Assembly (NCBI GenBank): GCA_026419805.1
Contig: JAOSLS010000022.1
Location: 62,001 to 126,000 of the forward strand
Origin: Ceratocystis colombiana
Taxonomy: Eukaryota > Ascomycota > Sordariomycetes > Microascales > Ceratocystidaceae
Direction of reading: 5' to 3'
Length of the DNA: 64,000 nt
Shown here: positions 46,702 to 60,258 of the stretch, one piece after another
Layout of the letters: each line of letters opens with the position of its first letter
Position numbering within the stretch: position 1 is the stretch's first letter
Program-made: the position numbers and the translations under genes
Notes under the pieces: generated by a model
The model's database searches: none
What the model was told of the DNA's origin: nothing
Seen by the model: the letters and a program-made list of their open reading frames with translations, nothing else

Positions 46702-49700
46702 ATGCCCTCCTCAGATCCCAGCGCGACGACGCCCCAATCACAACCGCCTGCACCAGATGACGTGGACGAGGAGTTCTGGCAGAAACAAGATGCTGCCGAC
46801 GAAGATGCGATTCGCAATTTCCTCAAGGGCGCAGAGGACCCCGACAACGACCTCAATGCCTTTCTCACCAATGAAACTATTGACCAGTCTGGAAAGGCCG
46901 ATGATGCCATGGACTATGGCGACATTTCGGACGACGATGATCTACCAGATGAAGAGATACCAACTGCTGCCGCCGCTCCCACCAAGACTGCTGGTTCCTT
47001 AGTCGACTCCTCCGTTGAGGCTCCTGATTTAACAGACGATAGCGCCCCCAGAAACCCCAACAACGACGGTACAAACGACAACGATTTTGATGCTGACGAT
47101 CTGTTTGGTGAAAGAGACTCTTCACCGTTTGGTAATCTCTTTGGCCCAGAGACCCCAGAAGAGCCGGCCGAGGGCAATCCTGCTCCCGAGCCGACAACGG
47201 CTGTTGATCCTGCCATTGTCCCAGAGTCCAGCTTTCGCGATCCGCCCTTTCAAGGCACTGACACCGAAGACTTTGACATGCTAGCCGCCGACCAGACCAA
47301 CCAGGACCCTGATATTCCGCCAGCTATAGAATCGGCTGAAGAGTTGCTCAAACAAAAATGGCCTGATTTCAAGCAAGGCGTTGTGCTAGAATGGAACTCA
47401 CTACTACCGCCGAAGCCGTCCAAGTACATCCCCAAGAAACCCTTGCGCAAAATGAAGCCACTCATCACATCAAAGCTCTCACTGGATATTGCCCCTGATC
47501 AAGAAAAGATTTTTCGCCTCCCTGATAACAACCGTCGCAAAGCTTACGACCCTGACAATTCTCACTTTGTACAACTCGGTCTTGCGAAAGAGGCCCGCCA
47601 AGCAACTACCGACAACGAAATTAACCTCGACAATGACGAAGATGACGATCCTATTGGCGGTTTCACCCTTCAGGATATTGCGACCGTGTGCTTTGATTTC
47701 TCCGCTGATATTGAGTCCGCGGAACGTCTCATTACCGCTACTGAAGCTGATACAATGGAAATTTCCAAAACTAAGCAGTCAGCAGTGGGAAATGATACTG
47801 ACGGTGAAGGCGACGACGAATGGGATGCTATTTTCAAGGATGTCGACAATGAACGGCCTAAGAAGAAACCACGTGTTATTGATACACGACTGCCTGACAT
47901 CCCTCGTTACACTGCTCCGGGCTTTGACGACTTTGAGAACCACACAAAACGCCTGGGCAAGCGCGTTTATGTCGATTTCACAGACCCTCACCTGCATCTT
48001 GAAGAGGTGTCAGTCGAGGTCCTCGCCAAGCGTCAAAAGATCGAGGCATCCAATAAACGCATTGCTACCGGCAACCTTGGTCGCCTAACCAAGAGCCGTT
48101 TCAATATTGCCAACGACGACGCCTACGAAATGCTTAAAGAAAACCACAAGCACAAAGTTCGTGCCACCCTTGGAAACATCAATGTTGAGCATAGTTTGCC
48201 TGCTCTCAAGCTAGCATGGCCATACTACAAGGTCAAGCTGGAAGAAACCCCCGACCGGTATCATCGACCACCGTTACGAACACGCCAGTTTGTCAACCGT
48301 GATATAGAATTCCACCGCCGCGGTCATATTAAGAAAAAGCTCACTAAGGGCAAGGCCCACGAGGTCTTTCGCGAAACCAAAGACTTGTCACTTAACGATA
48401 ATTCATCGGCGGTCTTGTTCGAGTACTGTGAGCGTGTACCAACCGTGCTGTCCAAATTTGGCATGGCCAATCGTGTCATCAATTACTACCGTAAGATTGA
48501 CGCAACGGATGAAAAGATGCCCGAAAAACTGGAAGTCGGCGAGACCCATGTCCTACTGCCTGAGGACCGTTCTCCTTTCTCGATCTTTGGCACTGTCAAT
48601 CCCGGCCAGATTGTGCCTACATTTCACAACCAAATGTACCGTGCCCCGCTGTTCAAGCACAAGGTGCGCACCGGCGATTTCTTACTAGGCCGCTCTAGCA
48701 CTGGACTCAACGGCTCTAAATGGTATCTGCGCAACATTGATCACATTTTTGTCGTTGGCCAGACATTTCCATCTGTCGAGGTGCCCGGCCCACATAGTCG
48801 CAAGGTCACTAATGCTAGCAAGAATCGTATAAAAATGATCAGCTACCGGTTAATGCACAAGGATCCGAGTCATTTGGTCAATTTGTCTGATATTACAAGG
48901 CACATTGCCGACAGCACTGACGCACAGAACCGCCAGAAGCTCAAGGAGTTCCTTGCATACGCTAAATCTGAGAAGGGTCAATGGAAACTGCGCGATGGCG
49001 AGGTTCTGATGGATGAGGAGCGCATCCGCGCCATGATTAAACCAGAGGACACCTGCCTCATTGACGGCATGGCTCTTGGTCTAAAGATGCTGGAGGACGC
49101 GGGTTTCGATCCCAAAAACGCGGTTTTGGACGACGAAGAGTCGGATGATGAGGACGAAGGCGGCCACAAAGCCAAAGGCTCCAAGAAGAATCAGGAAAAG
49201 GCAGAAGAGGCCCTGGCAGACAAAATGGCACCGTGGAAGACTAGCAAGGCCTTCATAGACGCTTGTGCCGGCAAAGCTATGTTGCAGCTACACGGTGAGG
49301 GCGATCCCACAGGCCACGGGCTAGGTTTCAGTTTTATCCGTACGTCCATGAAGGGTGGTTATATCGAAGCCGTGCAAGGCCCGCTCGCTACCTCTGCCGA
49401 CGCCATGGAACGCCAAAAGCGTGAGAACAATGGTCATGCCTACAACGTCAAACGACAGGAAGCCATGTATCGTGACGGTATCAGCGAGATTTGGGAAAAA
49501 CAGCGGTCTACACTATCGGACCCGCAGTTGCATGACGATAACGACGTTTTGCACACAGCTGACGAGGACGACCGCTTTAGTGGCCATCCCTCCGCAGCGG
49601 CTGCTGCTGGCCATGGCCAAACGCCTATGGCCGAAGATGGGTTCAGCCAGATTAGCGGTTTTACCTCGGCAAGCCGTGCGATCAGTAAGAAGAAGCTGCG

Positions 49701-50526
49701 CATCACGCGCCAAGTCCGTCAACCGGATGGGTCGGTTGGTGTAGTTGAAGAAGTTGTTGAGGACCCGGTTGTGATTGCGCATTATCTAAAGCGCCGCGAC
49801 GAGGCAGACATCAACCCAACCAAGTACGTATCTATGTTTGAGACTCCCTTTGAGATTTCTGCATCTACCTCCCCATGTTCCCTGCTAACTTATCCTTTAT
49901 TAGCCTTTATGATATCCTGCCCACGGGCAATGCTGATCGCGACCGGCTAGGCATTAAAAAGTATGTGCTAGTCCCTCTCCTTCTTTTGCTGCTATCCCTG
50001 TACACACTTTACATGGACGTGGTTGGCACTACATTTACTAACACAGTTTTTACTCATAAATAGGGTTGAAGAGGAGCTCGCTCGCCTTAAGAAAAACCGC
50101 GAACGTCGCAAGACTCGTGAAAAACAAAAAGAGTTGCACCGTCGTGTCGGGTCCGGGGGGGTTATGGAGTCCTTCTCGCCCGAGCCTGGCACACCCGCCA
50201 GTGCAACTGGTCCCTCTCCTTCGACACTCATTTCTGGGGCCACCCTCCCAGGAGCTAGCACACCGGGCGGTGTTGGTGCCACTGGAAGCAACGGCGCGGC
50301 CGGAGCCGCTGCCACCACCGTGGATATTAAGTCTGTCACGGGGACAACGCGCAAGTGCGCCAATTGCGGCCAGGTTGGGCACATCAAGACAAACAAAAAG
50401 CTATGTCCGTTGCTCAACGGCACGATCAAGAACGACGGCCCGCAAGAAATCGGTGGCTTTGGCGGGTTTTCCGCGCCTACGCCATCATCTGTAGGAGGTA
50501 TGGGCGCAGGGTCTCCATCTATGTGA
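46702..50526 (+). CDS. taf1: TAF1, largest subunit of TFIID, 1213 aa
   Basis: Three exons: 46702-49823, 49904-49960 and 50064-50526. The ATG at 46702 (MPSSDPSATT) is preferred; the upstream open frame is a pyrimidine-rich leader. Residues about 15-35 (DVDEEFWQKQDAADEDAIRNFL) and an acidic N-terminal third are the TAND-like part that contacts TBP. The conserved TAF1 core (DUF3591) covers about 560-1000: YYKVKLEETPDRYHRPPLRTRQF, LFEYCERVPTVLSKFGM, PLFKHKVRTGDFLLGRS, and WKTSKAFIDACAGKAMLQLHGEGDPTGHGLGFSFI. The C-terminus has a zinc knuckle (CANCGQVGHIKTNKKLCP). No bromodomain is seen, as in fungal TAF1 generally. Role: scaffold of TFIID in RNA polymerase II initiation. The two small 3' introns have normal GT-AG ends. 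Confidence 0.93.
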
Positions 50527-50921
50527 ATTTAAAGATCGTTGAAGGATGGGTAAGGATTAAGATATATTGCGCATATTTTGTGTGCATGAGAGAGGGGTAG
50601 AAGGCCGGCTGTGTGTGAGAGGGAGAGATGTAAACAAGGGAAGGCCGTCTGCTAAAGCATTGTGAAGCATTGTGTAAAGGCGTTTTTTTTTCTTAAAAGG
50701 TTGGGACTTTTTTCTATTCTTTTTTTCTTATAGCAAGCATTCACGGATTCCCAGAAGCAGTATAACAAGTCCAATAACTAAAGAGTGAAGATGATCGTGA
50801 GTCGCGTGTTAGTATATCCAGCTGTGCTGTGGCGAGCTGGCCAGTGAGGTACATATATGTCCTTCGAAAAGTATAGAGCTTCTAACTAAACGAAATGGAG
50901 GAGCTCAACTGCAGCATGAGC
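50527..50921. other. Convergent intergenic region, 395 bp
   Basis: 3' flanks of TAF1 and the NLR gene; a weak tandem GCATTGTG(A/T)A repeat near 50655-50675 is the only structure seen. Confidence 0.5.
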
Positions 50922-53900
50922 CTAGGCATTTGTACTATATGCTCTCCCAAGCTCATATTGAGATGCGAGAAGCGAAGGATGATCGGCTACTAGAGCCTTC
51001 TCCCTCATCGCCACTACGTACTCAAACATGGGAACTGCCTTCTCGGTCTGGCCATTATCGAGATATACTCTTGCAAGCTCATGCTGAGATTCTAGAAGCG
51101 ATGGATGGTCAGCCTCTAAAGCCCTCTCTTCCACCAATAACAGACACTCGAACATAGAAATCGCCTTTTCGACTTGGCCATTGGCGAGATATGCTCTTGC
51201 AAGTTCATGTTGAGATGTCAGGAGTTTTGGATGATCGACTGCTAGAGTCCTCTGCCTCATTCCTACTACGTGCTCAAGCATGGAGACTCCCTTCTCGACC
51301 TGGCCATTGTCAAGATAAGCTCCTGCAAGATTGTGTTTGGATGTCAGAAGTGAAGGATGATCAGCTGCTAGAGCTTTCTCTTCCATCAATAACAGACACT
51401 TGAACATAGATACCGCCTTCGCAACTTGGCCACTAGAAAGATATACCCTGGCGAGTTCATGTTGGGTTGCCAGAAATAAAGGGTGGTCGGCGCCCAACTT
51501 CTTCTGTTCCACCACTAACAGACGCTCAAGCGTGAGAAGCGCCTCCTTGGTTTGGCCATTTTTGAGATATGCCACTGCGAGATTATGTTGAGATGCTAGA
51601 AAGGAAAGATGGTCAGCTGCTAGAGCCTTCTCTTGCATCACCAACACATGCTCAAACATGGGAATTGCCTTCTCAACTTGGTTATTGTTAAGGTGTGCAA
51701 CCGCAAGCTCATGCTGAGACATCAGAAGTTCCGAGTCATCAGCTTCTAGAGTCTCCTCTCTCATCTCAACTACATACTCCAGCATGGAAATTGCCTTCTC
51801 CGCCTGGCCATTATCAAGATATGCTCGTGCAAGCTCATGTTGTGATGTTAGAAGATATGGATGATCAGCCGCTAGAATCTTTTCTTCCATCATTAGCACA
51901 TGCTTAAACACAGAAATGGCCTTTTCGACTTGGCCATTTTTGAGATATGCTACTGCCAGATTGTGCTTAAATGCCAGAAGCGAAGGATGATCGACTGCTA
52001 GAGCCTTCTCCTCCATCGCTACTACATACTCATTCATGATAACAGACTCTTGAGCATGGCCGTCTTTTAGCAGACATTTGCCTACTTTAAACGCCAAGTC
52101 TGAAGCATCCGTCGACTTAGCTTTCCCCGCGCCGATAATGCGTCGTGCGTGTGGCAAGTATAGCCGCCAAAGGTTTCGGTTTTCCCATTCGTCATCTGGG
52201 AAAACTTGAGTGACATGCTCGAGAACATCTAGCCATTGTTCTTCTCCGTTCTTTAAGCCCTCACACCACAGCTGAGTTGTGAGGTGCACAAGACTATGCA
52301 TATTGAATAGCCCAGGGGTTTGTTGTCTGCGAAGGAAGCCATATCCCAGTAGCATTCCGACAGCATCCGCCATTTTTTTCTGGGTTTCGAATTCCGGGAA
52401 AATAGATTGGGGAATAGCTTTTGGATCGATTTGTGCGATAAAATGAAGTAAAGCTACTGCTGGCTGAGAAGCTCTCCGGATTTGCTCAAATGTAATGAGC
52501 CAAGTAGTGGCCACAGCGCCTTGGGAACGGTCATGGTGAGTTTCATCAGAGTGTCCATCTCCTAGCAGCTGAATCTTGTCCTTCTGAGTATATCTTAGGA
52601 GCTCAAGATAATCAAAGACAGAAATGCTCTTCATGAACATGTAGTCCGCTGCCTGTGCAACTGCCAAAGGAAGATAACAGAGTTCTTCGAGGACCCCATT
52701 TATCGAAGCCTGGTCATCAAGATCCTCGACACCCCGACCCAAGATCGTCGTCAATTCTTTAGAGGACATAGTTTCAAGCTCTATGATACTAGTTCTCATC
52801 TTAACGATCTGCCAGGCAACCTCGTTTGATCGTGTCGTTAGCAGAACTCGCCCTCTCTCACTCCTTGGGAGAAAGGCATGGATTCCAGCCCCAGTTGGGG
52901 TATTCGGAGTACCAAAAATATCAATTTCATCAATGTTATCAAGGACAAGAAGCCAGTTTCCAGCCTTTCTTGATTCCATGTGATGCTTCACAAGGAGCTT
53001 TGGGTCTTCATCATCAGTCTTGCTGATGTCCAGCTCCTCGACAAGCTTCTTGCAAGCATCATCAAACTTGGCCATACTAGCAGCAGTAATCCAAAAGACA
53101 GAATAGCCAGGTTTGTGTTTCTTTGTCATGTATGCGAGCTTCAAGGCTACCTGGGTTTTACCCATACCGCCTAAACCCACTAGGGCAACCTGCTGAAAGC
53201 CAGCCTGGGTGAACAGCTTGTCGTTCAGTGTGTCGAGGACTTTTTGGCGTCCGACGAAATAGGGGTTTTCATAGAATGGGATACAATGAACAGGTCGGTG
53301 GCCTATGAGTGGAAAGGTTAGCTCAGCAACTATATCAGGGTATCTTGACACACTAACCATCCAGTTCCACAGATTGTCCCAAAACCTTGGTAGTGTGCTC
53401 TAGTTCCAGTGGCTGTGTTGGAGCTTTGGTTACACCGCGCCTAGTGATGACACTAACAAACTCCATTATAGCGACTTTGTTTTCCTCTAGGTAATTGGTC
53501 GTGTGTGACGAGATCTTGCTTGTCTGCTTCCAGTCTGAAAGGGTGACATCCTTCAGGCCACTCTCGACATTGAATCTGAAGTATTTACCTGTACCACTAT
53601 ACCTATTTCTAAGTCGCAAGGCAGCAGCTTTAGAGCTAGCAGCCATCCCTTCTAGCGCTTTGAGAATAGACTTTCCTGTATCTTCAATCTCAACGACATC
53701 GCCAAGACCCGTGCCAATGCTGAGAATTAGCATATCCCGACCCGGGAACTTTGCCTCGGCCTCCGCGATAAGTGTCTCACATGGGTTATTGTGACCAAAA
53801 CCAGCATCGACGAATTCAACTTCATCCCGGCCAACTTTTATTGGCTTGAAAAGTGCAATAGCTGCGGAAGTAGCTCTAGCCACTTCCCAAATCATGCACC

Positions 53901-54630
53901 CAGAAAGGCTCGTAGATGGGTCGTATGTCGTGAAAAGAGTCGGCAATGCTTCGACATTGGCTTTAGTAATAGCCAATATTACGCTATGTCATGAAATGGC
54001 TGTTACTAGATATACGAGTCACTAGATGCATATGCACAGAACTCACGTTTTGGTGCATGCCTCGTCATAGAACTGTAGGTCTTCATGTGGGCAATTATCT
54101 GTTGTAGGTATGTTGGTCTTCCGATGCGCTACACATTCTGGCTCGGGACAGTTCGCTCGAATGGCCCATTTGATGGCACCCTGCAGTTTCGTAGCTGAGA
54201 AGGTGCCCGATCGTGATGCTCGAGCTAAACCCGGCCATTTCGGGGTGAAAGCCGTTTCAGCAAGGCTTTTATACGTTCGGATGCATTGGTCGACTGTCAT
54301 TCCCAGTCGGCCAAGCATGATGGCGATGATTCTATACAAACACTGTTAATAATATGTCCTGTAATCCTGTGCTGATATAGTGAAAGTCTTGCCCTCCAGT
54401 GCTCGTACCACCGATCAGGTCAAAGGTCTCACATGGCCTGGGTATTTGAGACAGACCCTCTGATTCTTTGATACGCTCCATAATTCTTTCAAGAATCAAA
54501 AGGCTAGATAACCCGCGGACACCCCCGCCATCTGCAATGGTTAGTACCAAGACAGCATTGCTTCCAAGCAGCGGAACATACCAAGAGATAGGATCTTAAA
54601 CGGCCCAGCGGGTTGTATAGTCGAGTCCAT
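50922..54630 (-). CDS. Fungal NLR: patatin-like phospholipase, NB-ARC and nine TPRs, 1159 aa
   Basis: Five exons: 54582-54630, 54393-54531, 54047-54331, 53358-53983 and 50922-53302. Exon 2 ends at a GC donor (GC-AG intron 54332-54392); the other introns are GT-AG. Residues about 12-250 are a patatin-like phospholipase: oxyanion motif DGGGVRGLSSL, nucleophile GTSTG, and VDAGFGHNNP with the catalytic Asp. NB-ARC follows at about 380-700: NPYFVGR, P-loop GLGGMGKTQ (409-416 region), Walker B WLLVLDNID, and LPLAVAQAADYM. The C-terminus (about 765-1159) is nine near-identical 42-residue TPRs of the kinesin-light-chain type (LA-x-AYL-x-NGQ-x-EKA). Such proteins are intracellular receptors in fungal self/non-self recognition and death. 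The last TPR is cut short by the stop. Ligand and partner are unknown. Confidence 0.88.
54332..54392 (-). other. GC-AG intron in the NLR gene, 61 nt
   Basis: Begins GCAAGA and ends GTATAG on the minus strand; it splits the second Gly of the GTSTGG motif. Frame and motif are kept only by this choice. The pseudogene has GTAAGA at the same place. Confidence 0.8.
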
Positions 54631-57623
54631 ACTATCTTGACCAAACTCTGAGAACCAAGGAAGACAATAAAAAAGGCGAAATATTACAGCAGATAAGGCA
54701 AATTAGTCCGAAGCTCACGCCATTTGCCTCGCCATTGCCATTGAGCTAACATGTGCTCACAGCAAATATAGCAAATCCAAGCATGATATTCCACATGGGG
54801 GCGAATGATGCCCAACAAACTCGGTTCTCCCCCAAAGTATTAGTCACGTGAAAACAGCCTGCAGTGCCATAAGTGTTGATGATTGGCTGACCATGGAAGA
54901 AAGACGTTGCCCGACTACTAGGAAAGTAGGGCTTTCTTGACCCAGCATAACGTTAGGCTGACATGGCCTCAGTACCGTGACCGCACTATACACAGAACTT
55001 AACAGCCTAATCCGGCTTATAATAAGGCTCGCTGGTATGCAAACTCACAATTCAATGCCTTTTGTTCTGTGCAAGGATGCAACCGAGCTAGGTTTCTTGA
55101 CTTTGCTTTTCTTCATAAAGGCTTCAGGGATGGTACCCTAGGCTCTAGCACAGCATCTCCAGGTCAATTAAACATCGAAGAAAGATCTTGGGTTGGATTG
55201 GCCTAGAAACTCCTGATGGCATGTTAGCATCGAGTCTAGGAGAGAGGATGAGCTCTGTGACAAATCCGCCAATATCTCCAATGTTCATACTAATGTCAAT
55301 GACGAATGTGATCCGATAACTCGGGGACTTTCGCAAGGCGCTTTCCCATTCTTACTCCATACCAATGGGCTGCTATAGCTCAAATAGAGTCAGTAAGCCA
55401 TGTAACGATGAGCTTCTCGCAATCTTCCGGAACATCCACCAAACCAGACGTGCAGCCAGAAACGAGCCTCTCGACTAGAGTGAGGATACAGACATGGAGT
55501 GGCATTTAATGGAGAGCAAGTAGCCCGGCCCTTTCCTCATCGTCATCCAATACTCCTATCAGGCTGGCACTTTTCCGCGCCAAGTTCCATGATGTTACTT
55601 CGAAACCCATCTTTATGAGCCAATGCTCCTCATGAAGGATATCTAATCATCGCCAGCGCCGCAAAGATCATATTCGTTGCCATAATCTGATCTGGAGTTA
55701 AGTTAGCATAAAGGAGTTGTGCGAGAATCCGAAAATGGGATTAGACAAGTTGTTGAAGGGCGTCTCATGGCTGATACCATTTAGGCCTTGAGAGGCCAGA
55801 TAGCTCAATGATCAACGTGTAAGGGGATAGAGTCGCTAAGCTCTATTTCTTGCGGGTTAGTGCCTTGATGGTGAAGTGAAAAAACCCATTGGTCCATCCA
55901 ACCTTTCATCACAATGTCAAGATGTAAGAGGCTTAAAGTGAGAAGAAACTCATCAATTAATGGCAGAAAATATGGACAGATTTTTGATACATCAGCTAAA
56001 GGCGCACATTAACTCTAGATGCAAAATAAACACACATCAAATTACCCTCATTCCCACTACCAAAAACATAGTTCCAGTTGAAAGGCGGTGCAGGACACAC
56101 AGCAGCATTCCAATCCCCCACGGAGTCCTGCTGCCACCGTGATTAGAAGAAAGAACTTGACGCTCAGTATCAACAGAGTCGCAATGGCCATCTCAGAAGC
56201 TCTCTGAAACAAAGTTAAGGAATTCATCGCTGTCCAGCATACTCTGTGCGTCACTCTCTAAAAAGGTTGGCATCATAGTTAACCCGAAACTTAACTAGGA
56301 CATATCCCTCTCTAATTCATCGCCCCCTATTACTTTCCCGCCATGTCCAAGGAAAGGCAGAAAATCCCTTCTTACTATAATACTCGTCTATTTTTCACTC
56401 CAGCATGCTGCTTTCCGGCGCCCTCAACTGTTCAATGCCCTACCAAATATATGTACCACAAACCGAAATGCCTTGTGTAACTCACAACTGAACAGGAAAA
56501 TAGTATCAACCCATTGCTGCGACCGTCTTCAATACTAGCTCCGCCAGCAGGGCTGTTCCCTCCTTCTAGCGAGCGAGCTAGCTTATTTGCCCCCATCAGA
56601 ACGTTGTCTTCAAGTCAGCAATCAAAGAAATCAGCAGAGCCCCTACGGGCTCATCAATAACCTCGGTTGTTTTGCTGCCCGTCAGCATCGAGAAGAAAAT
56701 CCGCTTTGAAGATAGCGTGGCAATTCTCACCATAGGGCACACGCACATACTCTACAGCCCTTGTAGAGTCTAAGATTGAGAACGTGTGCAACTAAATCTG
56801 TACATGGCGTTGGTGTGCTCTCAACAAAACAAGAGTCACGCGCTTTGCCTAGCCCTACCTGCAGCACTGCCTCTCAATTGCTGTTGCAAGCACTACGAGA
56901 TGGATAGGTGCTAGCTTTACTTAGGCTCCTGTCCAATATTCCAGTAGAAACTTTGACAGTGTAGAGGCACAGGACTGCCAACTCCCCGAAGTCTATCTTA
57001 GGCGTAAGAAGAGGTAGCCATAGAACAAATGCTGTCAAAGTTTCACATCATGCTTGTTGTAGCACCAAGCCTCGAAGCCATTCCCTCTGTTTTTTTCGCT
57101 CCTGCTCAAGGACAAACAATAAGAGTTTCTTGCGAAGCAATCAAATCTAGACGCATCGTCTAATCACCAAGACTTGGGTAAAATACACGCCAAGATTTAA
57201 ACGAGTAACTGAAATGGTCCCACATTGGCTCTCTGGACTGAGGCCTGTCCCTCTATTGAAAGGAGTGCAGCTGAAAAAGAAGGCTTACAGTAGCTTGAGC
57301 GCCGTCCTCTCTGCAATACGGCACTGCTAGGCCTATCATCGTATATTCGACTATGAAAAAGGCTTCGCTGAACAGAGCTCTATCACCAGCTAAAGATTGG
57401 AACTTGAACATCAATATGGCTCACCTAGGGACAAACCATGAGGCGTTTGGTGAGTGGCTGAAGAACAGCCCTCCAAACATCTTGCGCAGGCCTAGCTAGC
57501 AGCGCCCGGGTGGCCCCCCGGCAAGCTCCAGTCAAAACTTATCTTAAAGCTAAAGCGTAGGAGGTCTAGCACTACCCGTCTCATGTAAGCACTAAACAAG
57601 TCAATGAACTTATCGACACTTCT

Positions 57624-57642
57624 AAAAAAAAAAAAAAAAAAA
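57624..57642. repeat. A19 homopolymer
   Basis: Nineteen consecutive A in gene-poor DNA. It could be the tail of an old retroposed element, but no recognisable element precedes it. Confidence 0.9.
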
Positions 57643-60236
57643 CGCTTTCATCTCCCCATTCCTGTCAATCTAGTTATCTAGTTCCCTGCATCACTTAACA
57701 TGCCAGTCCTGAGGAAAACTCAGCCGTGAAATGCGCGGGCGGTCATAGTTCCAAGAGGTAACAGCTTCCACAGCTTATAAGAACTCTGCCACGGCAGAAG
57801 CAAATTATGGGTGTTTATTCATTGCAAATTATGTCACATTACATATTCCAACTCCTATTTGAATACTTTTCTTAGAGGGCCCGGGGAATTGCATAAATTC
57901 AAGTTTCAGTTCAGTGTTAAATCATCAGTCGCTCTTCTAACCCTAAGATAGTCCAAAGCCTAAGATATTTCAAACGGTTCAGTCCCTGGAAGAGAGGTCA
58001 CTACCAGGAAAGCCTGCAAACAGCCTGCTGAGGGCCACTGTGCTTGGTACTAGAAGACAGCGTATTTCCCCTATCCCCCACCCTAAGTAGCCACCCACCC
58101 ACATGCTACCAAGCGGATGATCGCACGAAACCCCCAAATCGTCCTGATCATCTTTGTATACATGCAGCGTACATCTATCAAGTTCTAAATTTAGTTTTAC
58201 TCTAGACAGCGCTCGCGAGCTGAAAGCCTAAAATCTGCGGCGACACCCACACCTCATGGATCACCGTCAGTTAGCCTTCAAGCAGCGGCGCATTTACAAG
58301 CCAAATCTCCCTCGAAAAGCCGTCATTTGACCTCGCCCGACTCTATAAAGATACATCAACAATGGCGTGCTTACGGGCCTAGTTGATTACCTTGATCAGA
58401 TTTTGTTCCTATTTTTAGATTTCTTATTGTTCTCGTTACGATCTTTCAACGCGCTTACCCTCCCTCATGTTCAAAAGATTCGGCCTAACGCCGCTTTTGG
58501 TTCAGCCTTTTTTTTTTTTTGCTGCGCATATGCATGCAATGAAAGCATGTTCATGTGAGTAAGCAACAATCTCACCCTCTCCACAATGCTACGACAGAGC
58601 TGAGGATCAGCAAGGAGGCGCGGAGGAGGTGTATAGTATGCTATTTGTGTCATGTCATGTGCAATACAGTGCATGTGGCGTAGTCAGAAACCAACTGAAC
58701 TTGTTGAGGCGGGCATAAGGTAGGGGAAGAAAAACAAAGGCAAAGAGATACGGGAGGCCGTTTCTCCTTTCTCACCAAGAGAAGGAAACGCCTCTGCCTT
58801 GCGTAAAACACCCAACTGAGGTGAGCCGGCGGTGTCTGGGCTGCTACTATTTCGGGTTTAAGCTTGTCGCAAGAAGAGGGAAAGGGGCGAGGAAGAGCAG
58901 CAAAGGCGAACAAGAAAATTCGGCTAGCCAAGGAGAAACAAGGTGACGAGAGGGGAAAACTGGGAGCGTGAGCGTCAAGAGTAAATAAAAGCGCTGGGAA
59001 AAAGAGAAGCGAGTAGGAGAAAGAGGGGAAGCTGGTTAGTGGCGCTTTGACGCAGCCAACAACGGACAGGGATAGTTAAATGCAGGACCTAAAAGACGGG
59101 ACCCCAAATGTTATCTCCATCATAGCTTCTTCTTCCTTCTCCTAGTTCTTTTGCTTGCTTTGCTTGGGTTTTCCTTGGCCTCTCTCTCCCTGCATTCTAG
59201 ACCCTGGCTCCGGCTCCGACGACCAGCAGGAAATCGACTGGAATATTGAAGCTGTGCTGCCTGTGCCCCGTCTAGGTACACGTCCACGCGAACATGAAAC
59301 CGCGGTCGTCCCAACTTTTACTGTCTGCTTTGTGCTGACAAGGTACTGCACCACACACTCAACCCCCAAGGCTGCGCAAGTCTTGGGACATGGAAGCATG
59401 TAAAACACGGAGGATAAAGATACCGAGTCAGGAGAGTGTTTTCAAAACAGGAGAGAGGCAGTAAAACAGATGTCGCAGTAAAAAGCCGAGGGCAAATGCC
59501 GTAACGCAAAGTCCCTGGGTGTAAAGGCATCCATCCAGCTGCTTGCACCTAACGTTGCCTGCTCGTCTATACCTACAGCACTGCAAGCAAAGGGGTGTTT
59601 TCGCTTATGTTGTTGTGACCCATCCTAGAGAGAATAGCAATATGTCAGTATCACTAAGCACTAGGCAGCTCGCCCGCCGTAAAGCAGGACAGGAGAGAAG
59701 CAAACCATATTAACGAATAAAATGGACCGCAAGAGACCTAGATTATTCCCTCCCCGTCATTATCAGCATCTCCAAGCAGCCCAAATCTCTTCATTTTAGC
59801 CAGATGTGACTGAGTGCCAAGATTTGCCCCGTTATGTGTCAGATCCAGGAGGGAAATCGTGCCCCCAACAAGGTAAAAGGCAAAAACGCCCACTGTACCG
59901 TACCCTTCATGTGTGCAAGGCAAGCCTGTTTAAATGCCGTTTGAGCAGGACAGGCTGAGGCTCATCAGGGCGCTGAATCAGGGCTTGATCCAGATAGCCT
60001 ATATTAGTAAACCCGGAAGCAAGCGATTTTGTGGCTGTCGTATAAAAGGGCAGAAGGGGAAAGGCAGGTTTGTGTTTTACTGCTTTAGGCATTCAATTCA
60101 GATGGGCTGAACTTGGCTCTCGCGGACGACAATACAGCAAATATTCAACAGTGAAGAATCGCAGTTCAGAAAATAAGAAAAGAAAAAATAAAGGATGAGA
60201 AAAAAAAAGATGGGAAAAAGCAATCAAAAAGAACCA

Positions 60237-60258
60237 ACCCCCGCCCCCCGCCCCCCAC
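60237..60258. repeat. C-rich block, potential G-quadruplex on the minus strand
   Basis: Three C runs of 5-6 bases separated by single G, just after an A-rich stretch. Confidence 0.8.

Noticed and set aside
50930..51907. Several plus-strand ORFs with similar sequence
   Set aside because: Antisense shadows of the repeated TPR units of the NLR gene.
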